DNA of 51,352 nt from Echinococcus granulosus (lineage: Eukaryota; Platyhelminthes; Cestoda; Cyclophyllidea; Taeniidae). Position numbers and translations under genes: made by a program. This document shows, piece after piece, positions 11,201 through 21,260 of the stretch (position 1 is the first letter of the stretch; each line of letters opens with the position of its first letter). The notes under the pieces were generated by a model that had not been told where the DNA came from, made no database searches, and was given only the letters and a program-made list of their open reading frames with translations. The DNA lies in NCBI RefSeq assembly GCF_000524195.1, contig NW_020170451.1, forward strand, positions 383,902-435,253, read 5' to 3'.

Positions 11201-14200
11201 CGGCTTCTGTAATCAACACAAGCATTCGAAAAAAACCATCGTTCACTTCTCATTAATCTGGCCTCCAAGTGACGTGTTTAGCCTCCTCCTCTATCTTCAG
11301 GTGGTTGGTTGTCAGACGGCTTCACTAGCCCTAATTGCTCGGCTAAGTTATGTCGATGGAGGCGGAGGTGGAGGAGGTTGTTTTGAGCGGAAAAAAGCGT
11401 CTTGGGTGCGAGAGCGTGTTCGTGAGGCCCACTCTGACTGAATAAACACATGTCATCACTTATTCATGTCCCCAGTGTGCACGCATGCGTTTGTGCGTGC
11501 GCGCCCGCTGTACACTCGGACACCTCCTAGACTCCTCATTTTGGGGTGAAATATAATATTTTGCCCCCCAAGCACTCCTACAGTCAGTGGCAGTGGCCGT
11601 GGGAAGAGGAGATCGCAGCAAAAATATGCACAAAAATAAAACCTCCATGAACATGTTCTGCGGTTTGAAGAAATTGCGGGATCTTGAATCTTGTGACATC
11701 CATCCACTTCCTTTTAAGGTCACAGTCTGACGGTGTACATCTGGAATATTAAATGGATACAGTTTTGGAACATTCGAAGCAAATTTTTTGATTACGATGG
11801 TGTCCTTAATCCATCCATATTAAATGGAGGTATTCGAACTAAGGAAAGGATTAAAGTGATAATTTTACTTTAACTTGTTTACTAGCAGCGTCACATACGT
11901 GACATGAGTTTTTCATTATTTAATGGTAAATATTTGCACACATCGTGTTGAAGATATCAAAATAGATGTAGGATGTTCGTCGGTTGAGGGCAAGCACATT
12001 GCTGAGCAGCAAAAGTGGTAAAGCCGATCCGCTTAAGTGACCAACTTGGGTAGCATGAGGCGTGAAAGATGAGTGGGCACAAGAGGGAATATTGATCATG
12101 AGGAGTCGGTCTTAAATATTTATGAGTGACCAAGCGAAACCACGTTTCGGCATACAGCGGTTTTGAGTTGGATAAGTGAAAAAAGAGATTTTGTTCCTAA
12201 AAGTTAACTTTCCAACGCCCAATATTTCATGCCAGTAGATTAAGGCTTTCGGCTAAGCGAACGAAGTCAAACGTTAACAGCTGGTCACCGAGAGAACTAA
12301 TGTAGATTTAAAAATGCCTTATTTTGTTTTCCCCAGTAAATAAGCACACTGGTCTGAAGAAAAGAGGAAAATATTTAACCCAAGGGTTTTGTGAGCCACT
12401 TTAGGCTTGTCTCAGAAGCCGTGACTGTCATTGTCACACGCACACAAACCGGGGAGTCACACTGCACAAAAATCCTCTCTAAAGTGACTGTAAGTGTGTG
12501 GTGTGGTATCGGTGGTGTTGCACACATTTAAACTGGAAGAAAAAGGCGTCTGTCCACAGCAGAGAGGACAATAATAAGCTTTCCTCTTCTGTTTAAGAAA
12601 ATGTATTTTCCCGAGTGAGGTTGAGCGAGAGAGAGAGGAGCAAGACTTTAGCATTATCAAGACTATAATCAGTCCCCCCTCCTGCACATTGTCACCTCAC
12701 CTGCCTGTGGCCTCATCAGGCCAAGGCCACATTTCATCCAATATAAATGAGGAGAACTTTGTCGAAGAGGCCACGGAAGTGGTAGACTTAGACCTAAAAC
12801 TACGCAAGAATTATGTTGCAAAGTCGAGAACGTATGAGGCAGATTTTAAGGATTGAGGGATCAGCAACGTTTTGTAAATAAAAAAGAGGAGAATTATTAA
12901 GGCTACTATTACTTTGCCTACCTTGGATAACTATTCATATCAGATCTTGAAGGTCTTGTACTTGTGTATCCTGAACTGGACGGCTGTGAGCACATCAACT
13001 GGAAGATCGTGGGAATCTTACGCTGCAAACACACCTAGCTATGAGTATGTAGATCGTAACAAGTGTGGGAAAAAGGTGAAAAAATGGCCTCTTAATAACT
13101 AAATATATCAGACCATGAGGATTGATTAGATTTCTAGCTGTCCATAAAGCGGACGCCTTTACTCAAGGGGCAAGTTAAAACTGAGGTATTATGAAAGGTC
13201 CGTGAAGGAAGATCTATTTCACAGTCTCTTACAAGTTATTTCAGTTAATCATGCTAACTTTGAGCAGTGAAACCCCTAGGCAGCGAATAGAAGTCGTGTG
13301 GCACCTAAAAATTTTAACTCTCCAACTTGGCCGAGGTTAAATTCCAGCACTCTGGCTTAACAACTTCCAAATAAATGGAATCAAAGATGTTGAATTTGAG
13401 ATGCGGATATTTACGGTCTTGATTTGTTGCCATTGTGTACTGAGAGACTCATGGGCATGTGTCCACTAGAGCCAGAAGCCATTGCAACTCATTTCGTTAG
13501 AACGCCTGCGTTCAGGACACACTCTCCGTTCCAATTAAGTTGGATCTTTTTCGGGCTACTTCCTGAGTGACATAGGCTCCAGTGGAGAGGCGAACGTCAC
13601 CCCTTTTGTTTGGCAAATGGGATTGACCTAAACTCTGCACGCCTTTTCGCACCAGCCAGTAGGGTGGATGTCCAGTGCCCATTTTTGCATTAGATGCAAG
13701 ATGACTATCTGATGGTGAGCTGCCGGCTGATCACGCTTTTGCTTTGTGCCCCAAAAAGTATTTGCGGCTGGTTTATTTAAATAACAGTTCCGACTACTGG
13801 TTTATCATTTCAATTTGGACTCAATGCCATGGCTGCTGATTACTTAACAGTGCTTGTTTGCCCAAATGGCGTTAGCAATCATTTTGTAATGCCTTAATAT
13901 TGACAAGAAACCATCGGCTTGGCAGGTCGAAGGGAATGGGAGCCAGTAAGTCGAAAAAAAAGTTGCATCTAGCTCATGATTTACCTAAAGAACGAATATT
14001 CATCAGTTCTACTCCCAAGGGCATGCACGGAATAATGAGCAGTTTGAACAAAAGCACAGCGGATGATAACTTACCCGGAGCAGGTACTTCCGCAACACCA
14101 TTCGGTTTAATCGCAGTTGTGTTGGTGGTCGTTGTGTTAACCGATTTCTGAGACTTTCGACTGGCCATATTATCCGTGTTTTGCCAGGGATTGTCAATAG

Positions 14201-14474
14201 GATTGGTAGTAGGCACAGCAGTGTCTTTGAGCCTCAGCCTTCGGTGGACGCCCCCGTGAGAGTCGTGTCGGGCGTCACGATCGAAGTCAATTGCTGAGAA
14301 GTGACGTGAACAAACACGAGAGTGTTGCGAGGGCCTGAAGTCCTTCCTCCCGCAAGCCACCACCCAAGCTGCTGTCCGTGCCAGGTCGCGTCGAGGAAAA
14401 CGAAAAAAACTGAGGCCTCGACCATCGTCCGTTCGATTGTGGCAACCCGCAAAACAACATTGGGGCATCCTCAT
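4989..14474 (-). CDS. p66: THAP domain-p66/GATAD2-like NuRD subunit, 8-exon model (copy A)
   Basis: Predicted nuclear co-repressor of about 765 residues. Exons in transcript order: 14474-14075, 8943-8892, 8857-8797, 8762-8405, 8370-8108, 8041-7655, 7314-6804, 5260-4989 (stop TAG). All junctions are GT-AG and all phases agree. Numbering from the MPQCC start at 14468: THAP zinc finger 1-87; VIVLS plus acidic run about 173-183; CR1 helix about 206-234; CR2 about 305-376; GATA-type finger C398/C401/C421/C424; Gln/Ala-rich tail 506-765. In known p66 proteins CR1 forms a coiled coil with MBD2/3, while CR2 with the GATA region binds histone tails and links to the CHD4 side of NuRD. The p66 part is secure. 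Joining the THAP exon across a 5.1-kb intron is inference: phase fits (phase 1), but extra exons, or two separate genes, remain possible. Human p66 proteins lack a THAP domain and are shorter (about 600-630 residues). Confidence 0.7.
5261..6803 (-). other. 1,543-nt intron (exon 7/8)
   Basis: GTACGT donor, acceptor CTGCTAG at 5261. A second acceptor with a better pyrimidine tract, tctttcag at about 5294, would need a weaker donor four bases into this intron (GTAC|GTTCCA) to keep frame, so the exact join is not certain. No gene is visible inside. Simple-sequence stretches rich in CA and A occur at 6190-6240, and a 7-bp inverted repeat (ccccatc/gatgggg) is near 5967-5987. Confidence 0.7.
6682..6803 (-). 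other. Possible read-through end of exon 7
   Basis: If the exon 7 donor is not used, the frame continues for 39 codons (GTFQLDRSAIAAGVLWI...) to a stop at 6682-6684. This would give an isoform with a different, more hydrophobic C-terminus. There is no independent support, so it may simply be intron. Confidence 0.25.
6804..7314 (-). CDS. p66: Exon 7: Gln/Ala/Ser-rich C-terminal region
   Basis: Begins SSVSTTASGLRQSPSTVVGG and continues as Ala/Ser/Thr/Gln-rich low-complexity sequence with several runs of 4 to 7 Gln, encoded by mixed CAA and CAG (for example near 6956-6975). It ends at a near-consensus donor, GGAG|GTACGT, in phase 1. No folded domain is visible. Such tails are expected to be disordered and are common in invertebrate chromatin proteins. 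The reading frame was chosen over two longer overlapping frames because it is continuous with the GATA exon. Confidence 0.85.
7315..7654 (-). other. 340-nt intron (exon 6/7)
   Basis: Starts GTATTTG after the NNK codons and ends ACGTAG, phase 0. No gene is visible inside. An open frame crossing it (6869-7432, minus strand) is a different frame of exon 7 and not coding. Confidence 0.8.
7655..8041 (-). CDS. p66: Exon 6: GATA-type zinc finger of p66
   Basis: Reads DYDPSG...NPFSCVKCGTDFTPVW, then WKREK and VVCEACLTATQRLTLKKEYEEAV. The finger is C-x2-C-x19-C-x2-C (residues 398-424 of the model), followed by the long basic/coiled-coil helix typical of p66, and then a Gln/Ala-rich stretch. The TPVWKR loop resembles the TPxWRR signature of DNA-binding GATA fingers. 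Starts after an acceptor at 8042-8043 and ends AAG|GTATTT at 7655, phase 0 at both ends. A 9-bp inverted repeat lies inside the finger coding region at 7934-7953. Confidence 0.95.
8042..8107 (-). other. 66-nt intron (exon 5/6)
   Basis: Begins GTAATTGTC and ends CTTATGTAG, 66 nt, phase 0. It is the second short size class in this gene beside the three 34-nt introns. Confidence 0.85.
8108..8370 (-). CDS. p66: Exon 5: CR2 N-terminal part of p66
   Basis: Encodes TKQAALQSLEQLYATKKAGLRKQLERNLEKV followed by a Pro-containing linker and FIPSTLTTEFTSLLGLEEVV. The last part is the p66 CR2 signature (in vertebrates FLPS...EF...GLEEVV), known to contact histone tails together with the GATA finger. It ends in phase 0 at CAG|GTAATT. 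Together with exon 6 it identifies the family clearly. Confidence 0.93.
8371..8404 (-). other. 34-nt micro-intron (exon 4/5)
   Basis: Begins GTACTA and ends CCTTTAG, exactly 34 nt. Removing it joins the CR1 frame to the CR2 frame (phase 1 to two completing bases). A nested GTAAG 15 bases in gives the same frame but a 19-nt intron, too small to be likely. Confidence 0.8.
8405..8762 (-). CDS. p66: Exon 4: VIVLS/acidic motif and CR1 of p66
   Basis: Begins SSSDVIVLSEDEDE, matching the conserved DVIVLS segment N-terminal to CR1 in animal p66 proteins; a hydrophobic core followed by acids also resembles a SUMO-interaction motif. CR1 follows as DLRQEEATLLLLQKLRESQ, the helix that pairs with the MBD2/3 coiled coil in NuRD. 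The rest is a Ser/Asn-rich linker. It ends in phase 1 at a 34-nt intron. The open frame runs on past the donor for about 27 codons, so the exon would look longer if the micro-intron were missed. Confidence 0.92.
8763..8796 (-). other. 34-nt micro-intron (exon 3/4)
   Basis: Begins GTGGGT and ends CAATTTAG, exactly 34 nt, phase 0. It has the same length as the other two micro-introns of this gene. Confidence 0.72.
8797..8857 (-). CDS. p66: Exon 3 of p66-like gene (61 nt)
   Basis: A micro-exon between two 34-nt introns. It completes an Arg codon and reads PKTVADALDLSHKTTMDLPK, ending in phase 0. The donor is AAA|GTGGGT, weaker than consensus but with the right frame and intron length. The basic and DLP-type segment lies just upstream of the VIVLS element, the same order seen in animal p66 proteins. 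Confidence 0.72.
8858..8891 (-). other. 34-nt micro-intron (exon 2/3)
   Basis: Begins GTATGC and ends TTTCGTAG, exactly 34 nt. Retaining it would run into stop codons soon after and break the frame into exon 3. It is one of three introns of identical length in this gene. Confidence 0.75.
8892..8943 (-). CDS. p66: Exon 2 of p66-like gene (52 nt)
   Basis: A micro-exon flanked by acceptor cttacag and donor CG|GTATGC. It adds two bases to the open codon from the previous exon and leaves two for the next, reading VLKESPEEQIPMCTPAKR. It contains an in-frame ATG (the M of PMCTP), which could start a shorter p66 lacking THAP if the transcript begins or is trans-spliced here. It is identified by splice signals and phase, not by homology, so confidence is lower than for the domain exons. 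Confidence 0.7.
8944..14074 (-). other. Inferred intron 1 (5,131 nt), copy A
   Basis: Bounded by a consensus GTAAGT donor at 14074 and a cttacag acceptor at 8944. No other exon could be supported inside it; open frames on both strands lack domains. If the THAP exon is a separate gene, its remaining exons would have to lie here. The size contrasts sharply with the 34- to 66-nt introns downstream, which leaves room for regulatory elements or an internal promoter. A GGA/GGC-rich patch is at 11357-11379. Confidence 0.5.
14075..14474 (-). CDS. Exon 1: THAP zinc-finger domain
   Basis: Encodes a complete THAP DNA-binding domain. From the MPQCC start at 14468 (an in-frame ATG two codons earlier, at 14474, is the alternative) the zinc ligands are C4-x4-C9 and C53-x2-H56, followed by F57. 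Other hallmarks are NR after the second Cys, SFFRFP at 20-25, W35, DFRP at 43-46 and the AVPT box at 84-87. THAP domains nearly always sit at the extreme N-terminus, which supports this start. After the domain comes a Thr/Asn-rich linker. The exon closes at a strong donor, CCGG|GTAAGT, in phase 1. The domain call is firm; that this exon belongs to the p66 transcript is inferred from strand, phase and lack of another downstream partner. Confidence 0.9.
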
Positions 14475-14830
14475 GCACCGTCTGAGAGCGCTTGGTTTGA
14501 GCAACTGTGTTGTGTGCGTTTGGGTGCGTATGAGTGTGCGCTCTTGCGTCGACCCAGGCTCTGCGTCTCTCTTCTACTGTATCTCCTTCCCTTCTTCGCC
14601 TCCGCTTCGTCCCTTTCCCCCATCTCCCCTCCACCTTCCTCGGCCCTGTCCTCTCTCTCCCTCACACGCGCACGCATGCACGCGCACTGGTCGCGAGCAA
14701 GTCCGGACACCAGTGTCGGTGGTGCGCACGTGCGTTTGCGCATCGTCTGAGGCCTGGCCACTCACAAGAGGCCAACACACAACACACACACACACGCATA
14801 CACACCGCCGACAGAGTTCGCACTCCCCTT
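14475..14830 (-). promoter_or_regulatory. Probable promoter/5' UTR of the THAP-p66 gene (copy A)
   Basis: Directly upstream of the THAP start codon on the minus strand. Read on that strand it is GA-rich (14560-14665) and then CpG- and GT-rich, with a (CA)n tract on the plus strand at 14774-14797. This composition stands out from the A/T-richer surroundings. Long open frames here on both strands are by-products of the simple sequence. No TATA box or defined factor site could be assigned. Confidence 0.4.
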
Positions 14831-17800
14831 TTCTGGTTTGCTGGCAGCTCCTGATGCTGCTCTATTTACCCCACCTCCCTCCCTCTGCTGTCTATCCTTC
14901 TCCATCCCCATCTCTCTATCGAGGCCTACATGGCACTGCAATGTTGACTCATCATGGCATCGAATGTACCTCAATACCATGTGCTCCTACTTAGTGATCC
15001 CCCTTGAAAGTATTGTGGTTACCATTCGTTCTGGAGGATATTTGTCATAGAAGTGGTCAAAGGTGACATTCCTTCCCAAGCTTTCATGAGTAGTAATGAA
15101 ATGACCGTTGCCGGATGTTCATGTACGTAGCGGCGCCTCAGAAGAAAAATGAGACCGCATCAAAGGTCACAAACAGTAACGATTGGTGGTAAGTGCTGTA
15201 AATGTGGGGAAGAGAGTGCAAGATAGCCCATATATGGCCATGCTAGATAATGTCGTATTTGGAGTTCCACAAATTTTACCGTAAGACGTCCTTAACGAAG
15301 CGCACGTAAAACGGAGACTTATTTGATCTCTCAGCTGACCGCTCCTCTGTTCCAAAGCATTTTTTTAAAAAAGTTTTCACTTTTTGAGCCAATTAACAAA
15401 CATCCTAACGTATCGCCTGCCTGCCAGTTCCTACGATGAAAAATTAACCAGCAACTGATTATTAAGCGATTTAAGCGAGCAACTGCCTACTCAAAGCAAA
15501 ACACGGCACGACCATTCAGTCTCTCAAATCAGACCCACTCCCCTATCTCCTCTTATTGAATCAAAGCACACCGAGTCACAGCCTATGCCCTTCCTTCCGC
15601 ATGTGTTACGAAAGCCTTGAAACTCCGAGCTTGACTCACGCTGTGATGTTAGTCTTGAAAATAAGCCACAGAAGAACAAGCAAGCGGACCCATTGATTAA
15701 TCTCCCACCTCTTTGCTGACTCAGTGCCCAATTCCCTTGGGCAATCCGCAGGGTCGTCGTATCTCACCCATTCACCCCCCTTTGAGCATTCGTCGACCCC
15801 CTCCCACCTACCCCCCTTCCTCTATCTCGCTGCCCTTCCAGCTCATGCGTGTGACCTCAGACCCAGTAATTAAGGACAGAATCGATACTACTAGTCTAAC
15901 AGATCGTCCAGTGAAAATGAGGCGATGAGGTTAAACCCTCTCATGTGTAGTTGTCTCCTCGAGTTCGTGACAGCTCGCCCATGACAGACAAGTGGGGTTA
16001 AATAGCGTCGCAATTTGTGCTGGTCAACTTGTGGTCGAACTTGGCCACCCGTGCTGCTACCATTGCGGCTTTTTCCTTGGTTGAAAACGGAAACAGGTTT
16101 ACAACTTCGCTGACGGAAAGTATGAAATTCATGTTTGTGGGCACGCATTATCAAAGCAGCTGATCTTTCTTACCCTTGTTGGCTGGTGGAAACATGGGTG
16201 CCTGAGATGTGATTAGAGGAGAAATAGGCTCCAGTCATCCCAACATTACTCATTTTGGTAGAGGCCTATCAGATAATTGCATGTTTTGCTCCCTTAAAAC
16301 CCACCAGTTTTACTACCCTCGCCTAATTATTGTAGACAGCAGGGACACCATTTTGAAACGATTAAGTGGGAAGTGTGGACAATTCTCTTCACAAGTAGCG
16401 CAAGTTAGAAATGGTTTTAGAAAAAGCGGTTTTAAGTGTCAGTTGTCACTGTGGTAAGTATTCATTTCGCTCTATTTGTTGCTTTTGCGGTTATCCTGAA
16501 AAAGCCACCTTGATCTAAAACTAGTCAGCATGCTCACTACCAGAATCTCAGAGGCGAAACGCCAACCATAGCTCGGACGCCTTACTATTTTAATCTGAAA
16601 TCAATTCGTCTTAGTTCATAATTCTTTACTAGTCTTAATCACACCCTTTTCATTTAATGCGCCGGATACGAGATAAGGTAGGGGAACTTGAGTGTCACGT
16701 ATAAGTGACGCTGGCAGCGAACGTGTTCAACTGCCCAATAATCTCCGAATGATGGGCATACTTTCCATTCTATCACCCTGTACACAAAATTGCAGTTTAT
16801 ATTCAGAAAGGAATTCTTTTTGAGCATTAAGTCAGATGTACTGTGATTAAAGACTCACATCCTTTTATGCAGTGAACACACTAAGACTTGTTTTCAATGC
16901 CCTTTAAGGCTTAGTTTATGGCTGGTTTAGTCGATCCAGCTAGGTTTAAAATACACTTCTTAGTCCCATTATTGTATAAAATTAAATCGCGCTTGGGCCT
17001 TGGATTTAGAACTGTACTGGCCCGTTCAATCTAGAGGGTAACTGGAGAACACTTCTACGCTGTGGATGACGGACCCAGCCTCGGCAACTCAAACAGGGTC
17101 ATTTGTGGAGGCAAACACAGGCCAGGTAATGTCGGGGTTGAGGTGGCACAGCACTTAGATGTGGATCATTTTGGCTTTGGAGGCAAATTAACGAGGCTTG
17201 ATGCATGCAAGCGGAATTCTCATGCCCTATTAACCCTACTTCCGTCTGCACAAATGCTTTAAAGGAACTACATAGCGCCGTTTAGATGGAATCTACTAAT
17301 TTTTTTCGCCTACGCCTGTTGAAAATGGAAGACTGTGAGTTAGAGTGCACGACAAGCAGGTTTGATTTTTCTGATTTAGCATTTAAGAGAGACGTTGGTC
17401 CGAACAGGCTGGCAGGTAAAGCTCGCCCCATGGGGTGGCGATTTTACAAAATCCTCGATTGTTGTTTATTACATGTTCAAGTAGCGCTAAGCCTAAAAAA
17501 TTGACGATTCCTTCCCCAATTTTCCATAAATCCTTCCTAAATTGCGAAAGAAGGGTGGTTTAGAACATTGCAAAGAAATCCTTCAAATGAGACATTCATC
17601 GAAGGTACTCGAAAATAAAATCAAGTCTATTTATAAACAAATGTGCCATTTTCTTCATAGCACGGAAGTAAGGTTAATTGATGCCTTCAATTTGAACGTG
17701 ATAAATAGGGAAATAACATAACTATTAGTGAATCACCAAAGTGAAATATGGATGTAACTAATCCCATCCATTAATTACCGAGTCTTGAATGAGACAACTT

Positions 17801-18160
17801 TGAGCTCGAAAGCATGAAATTAACAAACTGCTGTCGTTTCAAGTCCAAATGTCTTTGAGTTCTGTCACAGACTAACTGTTTTAGCCCTGAAGAAGAATGA
17901 AGTTAGTAGGGCGGCAAGAATGGTTGAGGATCCGTGCTTAAGTCATGCCGGCCGATACCCCATGCCAGTGTGAACTTCATATGGGGTGGGCGTTTTTACG
18001 GTGAGAATGCCTATGTGCATATTCCAATGGTTCCTCTCTTGCTCTTTCTACTCCTTTCTCCCTCCCACCGACAGACCTCGGTCGTAATGTCCAGCATCCT
18101 TAATTAGAGGCCCAGACCGCGGGAGAGTGGGGACCAAATGCAAGCTGAGAAAGTGGTTAA

Positions 18161-18170
18161 GGGGGGGGGG
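18161..18170. repeat. 10-G homopolymer
   Basis: A run of 10 G followed by a G/A-rich stretch in non-coding DNA; its length is unchanged in copy B (43772-43781). Confidence 0.75.
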
Positions 18171-19129
18171 AGGGGAGAGGAAGATAGCGGCCACCGTAAT
18201 TGGGAGACAATAGAGATGCCGCTGTTGCCGCCACTTCTCCTTCCTATGTCCTGTTTCTGTCCTCATGCCACCACCTTCGCCACATTGTTGGTTACCATAG
18301 TGAATGATTAATTAAGACCGATTTATTTAATTACGTTAGCAACACTTCAGTTCGCTCTGGTACTGGGAATGCTCGGGGTGAGAAAGGAAGGGGCTTAACG
18401 CCCAAGAGTGTCTAGAGCACCGAGACCCTTCTGATGTGGGTTGATAAAACGCGGCAGAGTAAGCGGAAGGTCTGACGTCCAAGTCATTCGTGCTAAAAAA
18501 GAGTACCATTTGTAAACCACTTTTAATTCAAATTTTAATATGGAAAAAAGTGCAAAGGCTAAACAAGCTTTCGTTAATTTCAATCAGATTGCTCAACAAA
18601 CTGAAATTCCTTCATTGTGGGTTGCCCCTAGGATAATAACTCCTCACGAACCCCTCATCAACCAACTCCATTAACACTTTCGATGGCACGTTGTTCCTGC
18701 AGCCAAAAAACACCCCTGAAGGTGAACTTTTAAACTTTGTCATTGCTATCATTTCTAAAATGCAATTTTTCGATTCGCCTTAAATACTTCGATCAAAAGT
18801 TATGCTTTGTACGGAGACTACATTCTACCATACCTTTATTTCAACCCAAGGAATTAAACTGAGTGTGCTGTATTTTGGGGTCTAGAGTAATCCATTCCCA
18901 TGTCCCAACTGCCTGTTAAATTAGATTCAGCCATTTCGTTCGGATGACATAGCCTTAATTCCTAATGTAAACATAACGCTAGCTACCTCAGTTTCAGCTC
19001 TGTATGCGGAGTAGTAAAGATTGGAGCTGAGATCCAAATGCACTGGTGTAGCAGACTCTGACTTGTACTAGCTGTCATTAATCAAATGAATGCCGCCTAT
19101 GCGGAAAGTAGACCACGTAGAGGTAAACC

Positions 19130-19570
19130 TCCTGGCGATCTGCATTGGCCGCGCGTGCCTCCAGCTTGAACGCGAGCACCGGTGCGCGCGCAACTGAGCT
19201 AGCAGCAGGAGGACGCAGCGGAGGAGGGGGCGCAGGAGGAGGAGGAGGCAAAAGAAGAAGAGGCCCTGTATTGATTACACGAAGAGAGTTAGGGAGTGAG
19301 TGAGGGAGAGAGACACGCATACATGCGGTGGGCTGCCCGCCCCCTCCAGTGGAAGAGGGAAAGCGGAGGCTTGACAGAAGGAAAGGTGATCGCCTGGGCT
19401 TGTATAAGTGGGCATGCGCGCGTACATGTTAACCTACGCACGCACATACGTACACACGTGCGGAAGTGCTTCCGTGCCAGTGATTCTGTGGGCGCGTGGC
19501 GAGTGCGGTGTGGCGGAGGAGGGGGGATTAGCGGTGGCGGCAGTAGAAGCGGCCTCACGCAAACACCTCC
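19130..19570. repeat. CpG-rich GGA/CA simple-sequence patch
   Basis: Contains GGAGGA-type repeats (19205-19262), alternating CG/CA steps (19410-19460) and a short inverted repeat cggaag-tg-cttccg. The apparent proline-rich open frames here come from the repeat. It may be a promoter or an untranslated exon of an unidentified transcript. Confidence 0.4.
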
Positions 19571-20849
19571 GCCTTCGAGTTTAATCACAGACCGAAAATG
19601 AGCAGGAGAGCTTGTTCGGTCGGCCGGTGGGTTGCTTGATGGTGGACGACACAGTTCTGGTGATCTAACCTACCTCGACTCCTAAGATAATACATGCATC
19701 TGATGTTGTGTTGCGAAGCGGAAAACCATCTGATTTGTTTGGTGATCAAAAGTAGCAGTTTGCTAATTGAGGGCGTATGTAAATGGAACAAAAACTTGCT
19801 AACCTATTTTACCAACAAGTAGCAAGTGGAGAATACTGGTTCGATGTGCCAGAAAACTCTTCGAACCGACAACTGAAGTGTTACTCCGATTCAGACAAAC
19901 TTAAGTCCATGATTCAATTACAAGTGGGAGAATTTGCCTTGAAATCAAATTATAAAACTACACTCTGTTTATGCCTTCTGTACCTGCAAGCATTTGTCTG
20001 ATACCAAGTGTGTGTAGCTCTGTTAGTTGTGTGACGTAAAATTGTGGAGACTCATTCCAATGAATAGAGTCGTTTGAAAGCACGCAATCATAACCGCACA
20101 TTTTCAAACTTGAAGATCTTCTCTCGATGACCAAAAATCATCGTATAAACTCGGCTGCCACTTAGATGGTGGTTTCAGTTTACACGGCAACTAAAGCAGA
20201 GGGGTGAATATGGGAAAGAAAGAGTATAACTTTGCAGTGTAGAGGGCAACGATCTACCAGTCTCCATGCTGGTAGCATGGAACGAAATCATTTTGTTCAG
20301 GTTACTACCCTCTTAGCTCTTCTGTGCGTTTACAACCAAGCCATTTTCATGATTGCACACATCGTAGCGTAATTGGTAATAACTAAAGAAAGGATAAGTG
20401 CGATGATGCTGAATCATTCAGTGCTATAATGCACCACAACCAGGTTACTCAACATTACATAAAGTGGAATCAGCTAATTATAAGAATGCCATTGCTATTT
20501 TATTTCTGATTTGTCCGTGAAGCTGTGCTGATATTTCTCTGCCTGAGTGAATGTATACAAAGTCAGATTTGATAGTTAAACACTGCTCTCTTCGATGGAC
20601 ATCCTGTATCTGCGCTTCATTTCGAATCTTCCGCAATTAATTTCATATCGCTCCAGCATATGCATGGTTAAAGAGGACTGCATTCATCAAGCCCCCGCTT
20701 CCAGAATTCCATGATCAGGTGTTGAAATAGATGACTATGCATGCATGCATCGAGGGCTTTTTGTGGTAGATGAGAGTACATTCCAGGCACCAGGCATCAG
20801 TAGTGGTGAACTGGCTATCCATCCATCCAACTGAAGTGAGAGCAGGGGA

Positions 20850-21260
20850 AAAAGCGCCCACGCGTACGTACGCAACTCGAGAAGGCATAACCGAGAGCGG
20901 GAGCAGGCGGAGGAAGGCGGTGAGCGAGAGGCCCTATCGATCGATTGACCGATTTCGAGGCGCGAGCGCGCGAGTCTGATGCGCACGTGCGACCGAGTTG
21001 TGGTCGGTCTGTGGGTAGGCGCGTGCGAGCGCTCTCACACACCTCCGCACACGTGACACGCGCCAGTCAGACAGGCAGGCAGTAGAAATGAGTAGAAACG
21101 AGGCCATAGGAGCGGCATCTCTGTTTCGAGCATGACCAAGGGAAAGGGCGACGGTGGTGGCAGTGGAGTGGGGCAAGCAGAGAGCCTGCTGGACCCAGGC
21201 ACTGTGTGCACGTGTGCGTGTGTGTGTGCATGAGTTCCTTAGGGAACAGGCCTGTGCATG
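20850..21260. repeat. CpG-rich patch with CGCG/TG repeats
   Basis: Rich in CpG (acgcgtacgtacgc, gcgcgagcgcgcg) and ending in a TG repeat near 21213-21230. A six-base inverted repeat gaccga/tcggtc spans 20991-21009. Its composition resembles the block upstream of the THAP exon, so it may be another promoter. No coding exon was identified beside it. Confidence 0.4.

Noticed and set aside
14437..14994. 185-codon plus-strand open frame with His/Thr and Ser/Pro repeats
   Set aside because: Produced by CA and CT simple sequence opposite and upstream of the THAP exon; no domain.
16209..16457. 82-codon plus-strand open frame followed by a GTAAGT donor
   Set aside because: The donor is attractive but no domain, start context or partner exon was found.
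19078..19320. Proline-rich minus-strand open frame
   Set aside because: Its proline runs are a translation of GGAGGA repeats; no start context or domain supports it.
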